Assembly (NCBI RefSeq): GCF_017591425.1
Contig: NW_024465885.1
Span: 46,433,001 to 46,497,000 of the forward strand
Source of the DNA: Ochotona curzoniae
Taxonomy: Eukaryota; Chordata; Mammalia; Lagomorpha; Ochotonidae
Direction: 5' to 3'
Length of the DNA stretch: 64,000 nt
The notes below the pieces were generated by a model, which saw only the letters and a list, made by a program, of their open reading frames with translations, did not search any database and was not told where the DNA came from. Positions 34,214 to 46,130 of the stretch are shown here, in pieces (within the stretch, counting starts at the first letter, position 1; the number at the start of each line of letters is the position of its first letter). A program made the position numbers and the translations under genes.

Positions 34214-34512
34214 TTAAAAAAAAAAGATTTATTTTATTTTATTTATTTTATTTGTAAAGCATAGAGAGAGAGGGAGAGGCACAAAGACAAGGAGAGAGAG
34301 AGATCTTCCATCCATTGTTCATTCTCCAAAGGCCTGCAGTGACGTGGGCTGAGCCGGTCCACAGCCAGGAGGCTGGCAGTGCATCTGCATGTCTCACATG
34401 GCTGCAGGCTTCTGCCGCTTCCCCAGGCACTTCACCAGGGAGCTGGGCCGGAAGTGCAACATCAGGACCCAAACCAACTCCCATACGACTGAGAGATCCC
34501 AGGCTAATGCCA
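34214..34512 (-). mobile_element. Older SINE in the inverted-repeat spacer
   Basis: Poly-A/T junction at 34217; 'gcatagagagagagggagag' to 'gagatcccaggctaatgcc'. Confidence 0.7.
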
Positions 34513-34613
34513 TGCTCCTTGCCAGCATGTCCACACTCAGCAGAACAAGACAGAAGCCCCCCTTGGTAGCTTCTTCACCACAAGCCCAAGAACCAGCAAA
34601 ACACACAGGAGGT

Positions 34614-34942
34614 CTTTTTTTTTTTAAGATTTATTTATTTTTATTGGAAAATCAGATATGCAGAGAGGAGAGACGGGAAAATCTTCTGTCCATTGATTCA
34701 CTCCCTAAGTGGGTGCAACAACCAGCGCTGCACGGATCTGAAGCCAGGAGCCCGGAGCCTCTTCCAGGTCTCCCACATGGGTGCAGGGTCCCAAGGCTTT
34801 GGGCTGATCTTGACTGCTTTCCCAGGGCACAAGCAAGGAGCTGGATGGGAGCGGAGCAGCCGGGATTAGAACCAGCGTCCATATGGGATCCTGGTATGAT
34901 CAAGGCAGGTACTTTAGCCACTAGGCCACGCCGCCGGGCCCT
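34614..34942 (-). mobile_element. Full-length SINE in the inverted-repeat spacer
   Basis: 10-bp duplication CACAGGAGGT at 34604-34613 and 34943-34952. Confidence 0.95.
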
Positions 34943-34952
34943 CACAGGAGGT

Positions 34953-35739
34953 TTTTTTTTTGGCAGAGAGGAAAGTGACCACAGGAAGAGAGGGAAAGAA
35001 GAGAAAGAAGAGAAGAGGAGTGGGTGCGTAGTGGGACTACAGGGCCGGGAGGGATTGGTGACAGGGCGATCAGGTGAGGTGCCATGAGGTTACAGCGGGT
35101 TGGTGGAGAACACCGTGGGTCTGGGATGGTGCTGGGCCTGCGATGGCGCGTTCTTAGGGCTGCTCCTCGAGCTGCTCCTCACACCTCTGAACAAATATTT
35201 GCCAACAGACCACAAGATTTAGATTTCAACAGAAGCAAATTGGAAAAGGTTCCATTGACACGGCTCCTGCCTTCACAGTAGCAGAGTATGGCATAACCCC
35301 TTTTGTGCCCGCCCCTCCCACACTGGACGGGGACTCCTCCTTTCCTTCCTTCATTTCTTCTACGTTGCCGCCACATCTGGTCTCATACAGTGTCATGGAC
35401 ACCAGGCCACAAATCTGGATTCATCGCATCAGCTGATCTGTTTGGAAGTTATCTCTGTGAGAGAGGTTGTTACTGTACCCAAATCAGAGAAGAGAAAGCC
35501 GATTAGAGCAGATACGCACAGGAAGGAAGATCTCTGGTCTCAGATGAGCTCTTTTCCTCCCAGGCAGGGGACAGGCAGGACACGAAGACCAGCAGTCCTG
35601 AAATTCTTGCCAGCAGCTCAAGTACCAGGACTGGACCCAGGGTCAGGGGACTCCTTGGCTGGTGTTGGTTGAAGTGTAGGGAGCAGAGACGAGGAGCTGC
35701 ATGTGTTATGGTTACAATATGAGGTAGGAGTTCAACTTG
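34953..35739. other. Spacer of the inverted repeat, unique part
   Basis: Begins with a purine-rich stretch ('gaaagaagagaaagaagag'); nothing else recognised. Confidence 0.5.
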
Positions 35740-36064
35740 TTTTTTTTTTTTTTTTAAGATTTATTTAATCAGGTGTACAAAGAGGAGGAGAGACTGAGAG
35801 GAAGATCTTCGGCCCAGTGATTCACTCCCCAAGTGACCACAACAGCTGGTGCTGTGCCAATCCGGAGCTAGGAGCCGGGAACTTCCTCCAAGTCTCCCAT
35901 GTGGGTGCAGGTCCCAAAGCTTTGGGCCGTCCTCGACTGCTTTCCCAGGCCACAGGCAGGGAGCTGGATGGGAAGTGGAGCTGTTGGGATTAGAACCGAC
36001 GCCCATAAGGGATCCTGGCGTGTTCAAGGTGAGGACTTTAGCTGCTAGACCAATGCACCAGGCC
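35740..36064 (-). mobile_element. Full-length SINE next to inverted-repeat arm 2
   Basis: Short duplication TCAACTTG on both sides (about 35731 and 36065); long poly-T at the left. Confidence 0.9.
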
Positions 36065-36185
36065 CTCAACTTGCTTTTCCTGCTGTTGCTCAGTCGTGCT
36101 CCCGTCACTGAGTGGGAGCTTACAGATTTCAAGTGTGCTCACTACATTGCTTTATCACACACTATTTTTCCTTTTCTTCTCTAAT

Positions 36186-36606
36186 AGTGTTTATGTAGTT
36201 GAGAGGGATGCATGTCCTTGTGGGCCTCTGATCAGGCTGGGGAGGGGGTGGAGTCATGGAGGGAAGTGGGTGTGGCAAATGTTTCCGTATCTTTTGTTTT
36301 CCTCCTGTGTCTGCTCAGGTGGATGGGTGAGTGGGATTGGGGGAAAGAGGTTGTGGGGGTCTGCTCGTTGCTGTCAAACTACATCAGCACCCAAGGATGC
36401 GGGAGGGTCATTGGATGACGCCTTAGAGACCTCCATGAAGGGAAGGATTTTTCCAGGAGTGTGACTTGAGAGGTTTTGATAGTTCTGAGACATCATCGGC
36501 TTCATTGCACCAGGGCTCAGGCAATCTTGCCAAGGTCTGTTGGCTGACCAGGTCAACCTTAGTACATGCACAGACCCAGATTCTTGCTACAAAGCTTGGC
36601 CAGGAG
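36186..36606 (-). repeat. Inverted repeat arm 2 / tail-only copy of the G-rich family
   Basis: Consists only of the family tail on the minus strand. Similarity to arm 1 stops abruptly at 36606 ('ccaggag'). On the inner side it fades gradually through 'tagttga' near 36200. Confidence 0.9.
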
Positions 36607-38052
36607 ATAGATGCTTATACCTGAATGCTTGGAGATCAAATGTTTTTCCTATAAGCCTGGATTGGGCTAAGACAGAACGTAAGACACAGTGAAGTAACTC
36701 TTGGTTTTTATGTTTGTCTTAATAAGACCTTTCAGCAGCACTCCAGTATTTTACAGCAGTTGGGGGAAAGTGACAGCCATCTCAATGCCGGCTTCGTAAA
36801 GGGCTCATAGAAGACCTCACTACCCTCATAAAAATCCCCGAAGTCCCCAGGGTTCTCTTCCCACCGAGCGTCTGCTGCCGCAGGCTGGAGAGAGGGAAAA
36901 CAAAAAAAGTCCAAAATCCTGAGCTTGCCCCGAAGCAACTCAGCTCCCAGTGAGCTCCTAGGTGCCGCCGGCCTCAAATGCCACATTCTGAACCCTGGTG
37001 ATGGTTGAGTTGAAAAAGCGTCAATCAAAGGAGCTCCTACATTCTCTGCCAAGTGCTTGTCACTCATGCAGACAGGGAGGTGGCTAGCAAGGAGGAGCTG
37101 AAGCCCCCAGCCCCTTCTGCAGGCTCCCTTGCACTGCAGCGCTGCCTGTGGCACCCACACCCCTTTCTGTGCAGTGAAAAACTGCAGCTGCAGCGGTGTT
37201 GCAGCTTAGAAATGGCATCAACTACAAAAATCCAACATGGCTGCCAGCTGGGCGGGGCAATGACCTTGAGCTTGTCAGAAGGGCGTTATAGGAAACCTAT
37301 TAAGACCCGCAAACCCACTCCTAACATGTAGATGGCACCATAATGCTTCCAAGATTTCTCAAAACAGGCAAGTAAATGGGAGATATTCAAGCCTCGCTCC
37401 AAACTCCGCCCCTTTGAATATCCAATTAACCCCTCCCCCAAGCACCACCCCCTGCGCGTCCACCATGCACCCAACTTGGCTCCTGACCTTAACTGGACTT
37501 CTGAAGTCATCCTTAATATTTGCAACATAGGTTGGCAAACAGAGGTGAACTCTGATAGTTCCAATGTTTGCTTAGCTTTTGACCTCTGTAAATGTTCCCA
37601 GTTACCCAGTAGAGAGCTTGCTTAGCAGTGGCCTTGGTGTGTGTTCTTACTTGGTTATGTTAATGATTAGAATTGTGGTTAACCCTTACCATATCCTCAT
37701 GCTTAGGCAAGCTTCCTGTCTTCCAGAGACATGACCCTTCCTCCGTCCTTGATGTCATCTCAACGGGAACAGCCTCTAAGGACATCTACTATAAAGTTGA
37801 AATGAGTCGATCAAGACGGCCGTTGTCTGATTCCTCTTGCTGCCGTAAGATTGCCGTAAAATGGCCACAGATTCCAGAGCTTCAAACTACAGATGCAGAC
37901 CCTCTCCCAATTCTAAATGACAGAAGTCTGGAGTGAGGGCCGCCAGGGAACTCAGCGTGTCAGAGTCAGAGACTTCTACAGGCTTCTAGAACTTTGTTCT
38001 TTACATTCCTTGGCTCAGGGGCTCACATCCATTTGCACAACCAGCCACACAG
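36607..38052. other. Unclassified, non-SINE segment
   Basis: Lies between inverted-repeat arm 2 and a SINE. Contains phrases seen in some LTRs ('ccaacatggctgcc', 'gcccctttgaatatcc') and a 142-aa minus-strand frame (36732-37160) that I do not recognise. No terminal repeats or target duplication found. Confidence 0.3.
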
Positions 38053-38069
38053 CATCTTCACACATCTTT

Positions 38070-38400
38070 TTTTTCCCCCAAGATTTATTTATTTATTGGA
38101 AAGTCAGATATACAGAAAGGAGAGACAGAGAGGAAGATCTTCCGCCCAATGATTCACTCCCCAAGTGAGCACAATGGCTGATGCTGCACCGATCCGAAGC
38201 CAGGATCCAGGAACTTTTTCCGGGTCTCCCACACGGGTGCAGGGCCCCAAAGCTTTAGGCCGTCCTCGACTGCTTTCCCAGGCCACAGGCAAGGAGCTGG
38301 ATGGGAAGTGGAGCTGCCGGGATTAGAACCGGTGCCCATAAGGGATCCTGGCGCATTCAAGGTGAGGACTTTAGCTGCTAGGCCACGCTGCCGGGCCCAA
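38070..38400 (-). mobile_element. Full-length SINE
   Basis: 17-bp duplication CATCTTCACACATCTTT at 38053-38069 and 38401-38417. Confidence 0.95.
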
Positions 38401-38486
38401 CATCTTCACACATCTTTACACCAGCACTGTCTGTTCCAAGGGCCATACATCTATGTGGCACTAAACCACTTGATAACTGCCTCTTT

Positions 38487-38774
38487 TTAAAAATATATTA
38501 AAATTTTTTATTTGAAAGTCAGATTTACAGAAAGAAGGAGATACAGATAGAAATATCTTCCATCTGTTGGTTTACTCCCCAAGCGGTTGACCTGAAACCA
38601 GGAGCCTGGAGCTTATTCCGGGTCTTTCATACAGGTGCAGGTTCCCAAGGCTTGAGCCATCCTCAACTATTTCACAGGCCAGAAGCAGGGAGTTGAAAAG
38701 TGGAGCAGTTACCCATTTGGGATCCCAGCACATGCAAGGTAAGGACTTTAGCCACTAGGCTATTGCACTGGGCT
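38487..38774 (-). mobile_element. SINE
   Basis: 'aaaattttttatttgaaagt' to 'ctattgcactgggctc'. Confidence 0.85.
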
Positions 38775-39007
38775 CTAACAACTGCCTCCTAAGAGGTCAC
38801 TTGTGCTTGCAACTGGGCCTGGGCCATCTGAATAACCAGCATGCTCATCTCATCCCACAAGCCTGCAGTTAGTCACCTCTGCCTGATGCCTCTGGCCTAT
38901 ACGAAGAGACATTCAAATCGTAAGTTCCAGGGATGAAGATGGGAATATCTTGGGGGGCACCATTCAACTCATTAAATGGAATCTGTGGGAGGCCGTTGGT
39001 TTACACT

Positions 39008-39270
39008 GTTTTATTTTACTTTTGCTCTTTTTATTGAAAAGACAGATGTACAAAGAGACGCAAAAAAGAGAGTGCTGCATTGATCTGAAGCCAGGAGCCA
39101 AGACCTTCCTGGCTTCCAGGGTTTCCCATGTGAGTGCAGGGGCCCGAACACTTGGGCCATCCTCCAGTACTTTCCCAGGCACATTAGCAGGATGCAGCCG
39201 GGACTCTAACCAGTACTCATCTGGGACACCAGCGCATCAGCTGGAGCCTTAGCTTGTGAGCCACAACACA
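39008..39270 (-). mobile_element. SINE, diverged
   Basis: 'tttttattgaaaagacagat' to 'tgagccacaacac'. Confidence 0.75.
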
Positions 39271-39937
39271 AAACATTCTTAAACTAGCAATCTCCTCACT
39301 CCTGGTAGGATTATGCAACAGAGCGAAAGCAACTTTTTCCATATGCTTTTCCTCCACACCCCCAACCCTTCCCACACCCCCACCTTTTCTGCCTCTTTTT
39401 AAATAGTTGCATCTGTTGCTACTCAAACTTAATTCCAGGCTGCTCTCTACTCCAAAACCAACTCACACTCATGCAAGGCCACAGGCTTGTCCAAAAAATT
39501 GACCTTCTTGGGGCAAGGCAGACTTCTTTGGTCCAAAACCCGCTCTTTCCAAAGCTTGCAATCTAGTAGGAGGACTTGTTCTCAGAGGGCTTGTAAAAGG
39601 AGCAGGAGGGGCGAGGGGGAAGAAGGCCAGGGCTGGCTGCAGTTTGACCTGCAGCCAAGTCATCAGGAGCTGCTTGCAGTTAATCTTGTGGGATGGGGCG
39701 GTGAGCAGCTGGGTCAGGTCCCTGTTGGGCTGGAAAAGGGGCGGTCCCTTTAAGAGTGGACAAGATGCTTGCTGCTGCCCAGAAACTGCCTTTTAGCGGA
39801 TGACAGTGCCAGCTGTGAGCCTCTAGCTGACTCATAAAGGGAGCAGTAAGAACCGATGGTCCTACCTTGGGAGTTTCTAGTTTTACCATGAGAACAAGAA
39901 AGACAAAGCCCCCCCACACACCAGCCTCCTGGTGGGA
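39271..39937. other. Intergenic, unique
   Basis: No repeat or gene recognised. Confidence 0.45.
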
Positions 39938-42900
39938 TTTTATTTTATTTTATTTTTGATAATGTTTGCATAGTTGATTAGGGTAGGAAAGGTTGAGGGT
40001 TAGTGGAAAGTGGGCAAGACCATTGTTTCCACATTTTCTTTTTCTACTTCCTGTATCCGGGGGAAGGGGGCAGAGAGAAGGGGAGAAGCCACACCCAGCC
40101 TCCTAACTGCCTCACAACCCTGGGCTGGGGAACTGCCACCCAACGTCAGCCCACGGTTTCCAGCATGGAGCATGCTGCAAGAGTTCTGCTCAAATAGTTT
40201 CAATAGTTCTGAAATGCTGTTGATCATGGACCTTCCAGGTCCATTGGCTGATGTAGTCCACCTCAGAGTCTCCATTAGCCCAGATCTTTGCTGCCGGCAC
40301 TTGTCGGGGGTAGTTGATCAATTTGTTCTGCCCTCCTTCCTCTCTTATGGTACCAGATGTCCTCTGCAGGCCCCAGTGAACCGCCATGTCCCAGTGCACA
40401 TCTGGGCACGCCATCTGCTGCAATGTCTTCAGCAACTGAGGAGGACCAGCTCTGACACACACACTCCACGGCAAGACCACAGATCCTGCAATTCTCCCCA
40501 TGGTTGGAGTTCTGCGTCCAGTGGTTTAGTTGGGGGGAATCCCTGAAGAAACCTCGTTTGAAGTGATCCCAGACCTGACTCTTGTGTGTGCTTGGCAGTA
40601 TGGGGTCTGGTTCCGACTGCCACCATCATCCTACGCACACCCTGGTAGTTGCAATTGCTGGAACAGTTCTGTCTCTAGCCCCGTCCCCTATGCAAACCGA
40701 TGGGTGCTACAGCCCAGCCTGATCCTGCCCACCATACACTTAGCCCTCGTGTACCAGTGGGAGCTGCAGCCTAGACAAACAACCTCCAGTAACCCCCTAG
40801 GCCTGCCCCTTGCTGTGGTTCCTGTGCTTGCCAATATGTATGGCAGACTGGTCCAGTCAGTCCCACATCCCGTTCAGGTCTCATATGCATCAATGGGCAT
40901 CGAAGCCTAGCTCAATGCAACAAACCCACAGTCCAGCCCACACTCACACAGACAGATGCCACCGCATGCCGGGCCCGCCTCCTGCCCTGGTTCTCATGTT
41001 CACCAGCGAGAGTTGCAGTCCATGAGAGGTAACCACAGTTTCCCTACTGGGCCCACTCTCAGCCCCAGACCCTGCACTCTCCAGGAGATTCTATGGTAAC
41101 TTTAAAGGACTTGCCTCCAGTCCCAGCACTTGCCAGCTGATGATGCTACAGCAAAGCACAACCAACCTGCACCCACTCTGGTTCATGCAGGCACCAGTGG
41201 GTATAGTCAGTTAGCCCAACCTGGTTTTCCCCCTAACCTAGTTCACATGCAGGCCAACAGGCATTATAGCCCTGTCCAGCCTGGTCTGCCCTCGATCCCA
41301 GTTTTTAAGCTAGTCAGTGGGAGCAGTGGCCCAACAAGGAAGCCCCCCACAAACCCCTTACCAGGCTTGCACCTCTGCCCCGGGGCTCATGTGTGCTAGT
41401 GGGTACTGTGGCCCAGTCTGGCATGGCCTGCCTCACCTCACCATCCACCAGCAGGTGCTGCAGCCTGGCTCACCTCAAGTTCCAGCTTGTGCTGGTAGGT
41501 CTTTGAGCCTAGCCTAGCCCAGTCAGCACCTAGTCCCAGCCCTAAGATGAACTGGCTGGTGTTGTGGTGCGCCCCAGCCTGTCCTGCACCCTGTGCTGGT
41601 TCTCAGATCTGCCTATGGATGCTATGGATTGGCCCAGCCAGACCTGCCCCCAGACCAAATCCATACATATGTCAGCGGGTACTCTAATCTGGCATAGTTT
41701 TGGATGCTTCCCACAGGGCTTGCATCCTGACAGAGGAGTTCCCTAAACTGCTCCATCAGGTCTCCTCCCAGTGCCAGATCTCATGTATGCCAGTGGTTCT
41801 TTGGCCCAGTCAGACTTAGTCTATCTCCTGTCCTGGCAGGAACAGTGGCCTTGCCCAATTGGCCCACACCCATTCCAGTTCTGTTGGGTGCTACAGCCTA
41901 GCCACACCTGATCTGCGCCTAGACACAGCTCTTATGTGGTTCAGTGGGGCCAGAGACCTAGCCCAGCTCATCCTACATCCACCCTGGCTCTCACAAGCAC
42001 CAGTGGATGCTGGAGTCCAGCCCAGGCTGGCTCACACCAGACCCAGTTCATACCCATGCTGAAGGACACTGCAGTCATGTCCAGCCCAGACCGCCATATC
42101 CGTTCTGACTCTCGTGCTCACCGACAGGAACCACAACCCAGCCAAGGCATCCCTTTAGCTCCCCAACCAGTCCTGTTTCTAGCCACAGATCTTGCATGTG
42201 TCCACGATTGCTTTGACCCAACTTGGCATAATCCATCACCCATCTTGGCCTTTGCTATTAGATGCCACAGACTGACCTGTTGCAGCTCTCCCCGAGTCCT
42301 AACTCTCATTGGCAGGGGCTGTAACCTGGCTGCTCAGTCTGCTCTTATTCCTGGTTCGTGCAAACTGGTAGGTATGACAGCCTGACCTGGCATGATCCAC
42401 ACCCCATTCCTGGCTCCTGCACATGCCAAGGCACTAAGGTTGGCCTGGCCGTGCCTGGTCCATCCCTCTCCAAAACCAACCTACACACTTGCCAATGGGT
42501 GGAGCTACCCTGCCCAGTCTGAGCAACAGCCAGGCCTAAATCACATGCTCACCAACAGGAGCTACACTACAGCCCAACAGGGGTGATCCCCAAGTTCCCC
42601 CAACAGACCTATTTTCAGACCCAGATTCCATATGCCCCCTCCTTCCAGACCTTTGTATGAGCTGGTGGAAGTTGCAGTCTGCCCCACCCCACATGCCATT
42701 CCTGGGTGTACCTGTGGGTGTGGCAGCCTGGGCCTACCTGGCCTGTCCCCAACCCTAGTATCTATGAGCGTTGAGGGTTCCATGGTCATGCCTAGCTCAA
42801 CCCATCACTACCCCCAGCTCTTAAGCTAACCATTGGAAATTGAAATTCCACAGGGGTGGGTCTACATATACCCCACAGAATCTAACCCCAGATGTTTTTC

Positions 42901-43990
42901 TTTTGCACCCTGGTTAGTGTCATGACCCAGCCTAACATTACCTGTCTCTTGTCCCATCACTTACTGGCAGGTACTGTGATCTATCTCTGCCCTAGTTTTA
43001 GTGTGGGCTGGTGTGTGGTAGTCAGCAGTGTTCCATGTTAACTAGCCCAGCTTAGGTTTCCCATGTGAGCTGGTGCATCAGTCTGACCCAGAAAGGTCCT
43101 CTGGCCTTTCCCCTCCCAATTGCCTGGTCTCAGCCTCCTCACTTACCAGCAAGTACAGTGATCTTGTCACTGTGTGTGCCTTAGAAGTCATTCCACACCT
43201 GCAACACACTCCCTCAGTGGTTTTTCCTCCCCCACGTCCCACTGCCCCTTTCCCTAATCAATCCACAGTCCTTGTGCCCAGGAACACATGGGTTCCCCAG
43301 CCCAACCTTCAGAAACTCAATGGGTGGTGTGGTGGCCTAGAACACTGTCTGCCCACCAGGGGCCCAAGCTCCTGGCACGTGTGCTGACCTGAGACCTTAC
43401 CCTTCTACATATCCAAGATCCAGACCCATTCAAAGCTCCTCAGGCCCAGTCCACCAGCACACCAGGCCAGCATGCTAACCTGGGACTCTGGCTCTTCCCT
43501 CCCCTCCCCCCACACTGCCCAGGACTAAGCACGTGTGGAAATCCCCAGGCTCACTCCACCTGCCTGGATGTGATCCCCCAGGTCCCCACACACCCCTGCC
43601 AGTGCTATTCCCCACTCCCCTGCAAGCCTGCACCCCCAGGTCCCCCACGAGCCAACTGCCCCCAGCTGCGTGACTGCAGGCATGGTGGTGGTGCTGCCCT
43701 TGGCTACATCAGTACAGGAATCTACCCTATTTTCTTGCTCTGGAATCCTTTTTTTCCAAGGACTCCTATTATATGTATGTTGTATATCTTTTTTTTTTCT
43801 ATATTTGTCATTTTCTCATATGTGTTTTTTTTTGCTCTCCTTTTCACTTTCCATATTTCTTAAATTTGTATCAGTCATATTTATTGGCTCCAGGGTTCCT
43901 TCTAGTTTAGTTTTTGTTGCTGGCATGATTTTTTTTCCCCAACATTTTCTTGAGTTCTATTGCTTAATCTTTTTAGTGTGCCCTATTTAG
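39938..43990 (-). repeat. G-rich array family, copy 3 (minus strand, longest)
   Basis: Read on the minus strand: an A-rich leader (43990-43700), a G-rich array of about 3.3 kb (seen as C-rich on +), the tail (40300-39961) and an A-rich end 'aataaaataaaataaaat' (complement at 39938-39957). The tail matches arms 1 and 2 only loosely ('atagttctgaaatgctgttg' at 40204). Open frames in the array are short and unlike any protein I know. Confidence 0.7.
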
Positions 43991-44014
43991 TCCTCCCCCT
44001 CCCTGACCCCGCCA

Positions 44015-44240
44015 AAGATTGATTTGAAAGGCAGAGTTACAGGAGAGTATGGGAGAGGCTGGGAGACCTAAGCTAGGATCCAGGTGGTTCTTCAGGGTCT
44101 CCCACACGGGTGCAGAGGCCTAAGCACTTGGCCCATTTTCTGCTGCTTTCCCAGGCACATCAGTAAGGAGTAGCCAGTGCCCACATGAGCAGTTAGAATT
44201 GTAGGCTGCAACTTAACTTACTATGCCACAGTGCTGATTC
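44015..44240 (-). mobile_element. Older SINE, shortened
   Basis: 'gattgatttgaaaggcagag' to 'actatgccacagtgctgatt'. Confidence 0.75.
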
Positions 44241-44469
44241 CCTCCATTTCATCTTTATCACCAATCACTCTTTTTTGGATTGTTGTGAATAATATTGATC
44301 CTTAACCTTTTCAGTGACTCATTTTCACATGAAATTAAACTCCTTGTATCTTGCCTGACCTTAAGATAATGAACTCCTTTATCCCTGGTCTCCATCAAAT
44401 TCTGGTTACTTAATTTGGTTCCCTTCCCAGTAAGTTCCCTTGAGTTTTGTTTTGTTTCTTGAGTATTGA

Positions 44470-45112
44470 TTGAGTAACTGGAAATGGAGAGAGATGGAAA
44501 AATAGAGAGAGAGATGCTCTACCTGTTGGTTCCTCCCATTTTGCTGCAATAATTCAGGCTGAGACAGACCTAGCAAAGCTAGGTGCCCAAAGCTCCATCT
44601 TGGTCTCCCACATAAGTAGCAGGGGCCCAAGTGCTTAGACCATCCTCCTCTGTGACCATCCCAGTCACAGTAGTAAGGAGCTGGGTTAGAAGCAGAACAG
44701 TTTAGGGGCAGGAGGGCAGTGCGATGGCTCAGCCAGGTTATCCTCCATCTCCAAGCAACTAGATCCCTTATGGACACCGGCTCATGTGCTGGCTGCTCCA
44801 CTTCCCATCCAGCTTCCTGTTTATGACATGGAAAGGCAGAAAAGGATAGTCCAAAGCCTTGGAACCCTGCACCTACATGAGAGACTCAGGTGAAGCGTCT
44901 GGCTCTTGGTTTCAGATTGGCTTAATTCTGGCCATTGCGGCCAATAGGGGAGTGAACCAAATGGGTGGAAGATCTTTCTGTCTCTCCTCTCTGTAAATAT
45001 GCCTTTCCAATAAAAATAAGTCTTAAAAAAGAAAAAAGAACAGCTGGGATTTGAATCACGTTTCCTCCAGATGGCATGCTGGTGTTGCAGGCAGTAGCTT
45101 CACCTGAGTCTC
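44470..45112 (-). mobile_element. Older SINE, split by a + strand SINE
   Basis: 'aactggaaatggagagagat' to 'gaagcagaacag', resuming at about 45040 'gaacagctgggatttgaatc' and ending 'gcaggcagtagcttcacc'. Confidence 0.65.
44713..45036 (+). mobile_element. SINE nested in the previous one
   Basis: 'gcagtgcgatggctcagcc' to 'aaaaataagtcttaaaaaa'; flanks share 'agaacag'. Confidence 0.85.
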
Positions 45113-45136
45113 TCATGCAGGTGCAGGGTCTTAAGG

Positions 45137-45521
45137 TGTTGCCAGCCGCATCCGAATGCACTGGCCACATGCCGTACCCAAAATGGCGCCGGCCGGAGAA
45201 GCCACACCTTGGTGCCTGGTGGAGAGTCACGTAGCTTTCGCGGTACTGCGCAGGTGCCTAGCGCATGCGCAGTGAGCTGCGGCGGGGCCGGCACGTGAAC
45301 ACTGGGGACTGACGAATCCGGTTGCCCAGGACCCTGCGTGATCATGACGCCGACCTATCATCGGCGGAGGCGGGGCCAGTCAGCACATAAGAGCAGACAG
45401 CCTGCCGGGGTCGGAGCCCCTTTCCTCTTCCTCATCTTGGTGTGCATAATAAAGATTACCGCAGAAGGCTTCACTCGCGTCTGCCTCTTATTGCTGGACG
45501 ATAGGACACGTGGGCGCGACA
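45137..45521 (+). mobile_element. Solo LTR (385 bp), CpG-rich, with NRF1 motifs
   Basis: Exact 6-bp duplication TTAAGG at 45131-45136 and 45522-45527; ends TGTTGCC and GCGACA. Contains 'aaaatggcgccg', 'tactgcgcagg', a palindromic NRF1 site GCGCATGCGC (45261-45270), a weak TATA (45385-45392) and AATAAA at 45448-45453. It keeps many CpGs, so it may be young or unmethylated. No coding remnants. Confidence 0.88.
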
Positions 45522-45527
45522 TTAAGG

Positions 45528-45904
45528 CTGAACCCAGGAGTTGTTCACTGCAGAGGCACTGAGGCACTTGATGTGCTGTTGAAAAGCCCAGTGGGCCAGA
45601 CTGTTTAAGCCCCTTCACTCAGCTACAGCATGCTTGTTTTCATGTGCTGTGGAAGGGTGCCATGACAGCCATTATTCTTCAGTGGACATTCCTGAGTGTC
45701 CTCACATCCATCAGTCACACTTGCTCCTTCCTCTTCCATAGATGTGGGAACCAGGTCTGGCTGTTCCCAGGGCCTCATTCTACCCGCTCTTGGCTCGGGC
45801 TGGTAGGACGGTTTGTTTAGAGATCCTGGCACTTGGCTTCTGTTAGTCTAATTGCTCCCTGATTTCTGCTACCTGATGGATGCATCCAGATTCTTGTCGC
45901 CATG
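45528..45904. other. Unique sequence after the CpG-rich LTR
   Basis: Nothing recognised; ends in a run of more than 20 A at about 45907. Confidence 0.5.
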
Positions 45905-45929
45905 CAAAAAAAAAAAAAAAAAAAAAAAT

Positions 45930-46130
45930 TGGAGTTGGCATGGTGGCTCAAAAGGTTAATCCTCTGTCTTGTAGTGCTAGCATTTCGTATGGGTGTGGGT
46001 GGTGTCCCAGCTGCTCCACTTCCCATCCGGATCCTTGTTTACGGCCTGAAAGAGCAGTGGAGGATGGCCTAAGTACTGGGGCCCCTGCATCTGCATGGGA
46101 GATGTGGAAGAAGCTCCTGGATCCTGGTTC
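45930..46130 (+). mobile_element. SINE, 3'-truncated at array copy 4
   Basis: 'ggagttggcatggtggctca' head; stops at 'ggatcctggttcctgac'. Confidence 0.8.

Noticed and set aside
34389..35087. 232-codon + strand ORF
   Set aside because: Mostly antisense SINE sequence followed by a purine tract.
33823..36571. Identical 64-65-codon ORFs at 33823-34020 (+)/36374-36571 (-) and a shared one on the other strand
   Set aside because: Identity is explained by the 333-bp inverted DNA repeat. The diverged copies of the same tail do not keep the frames.
40300..43700. Many short ORFs in C-rich sequence (40.5-43.6 kb)
   Set aside because: They are frames through the G-rich array repeat; none is conserved between array copies.
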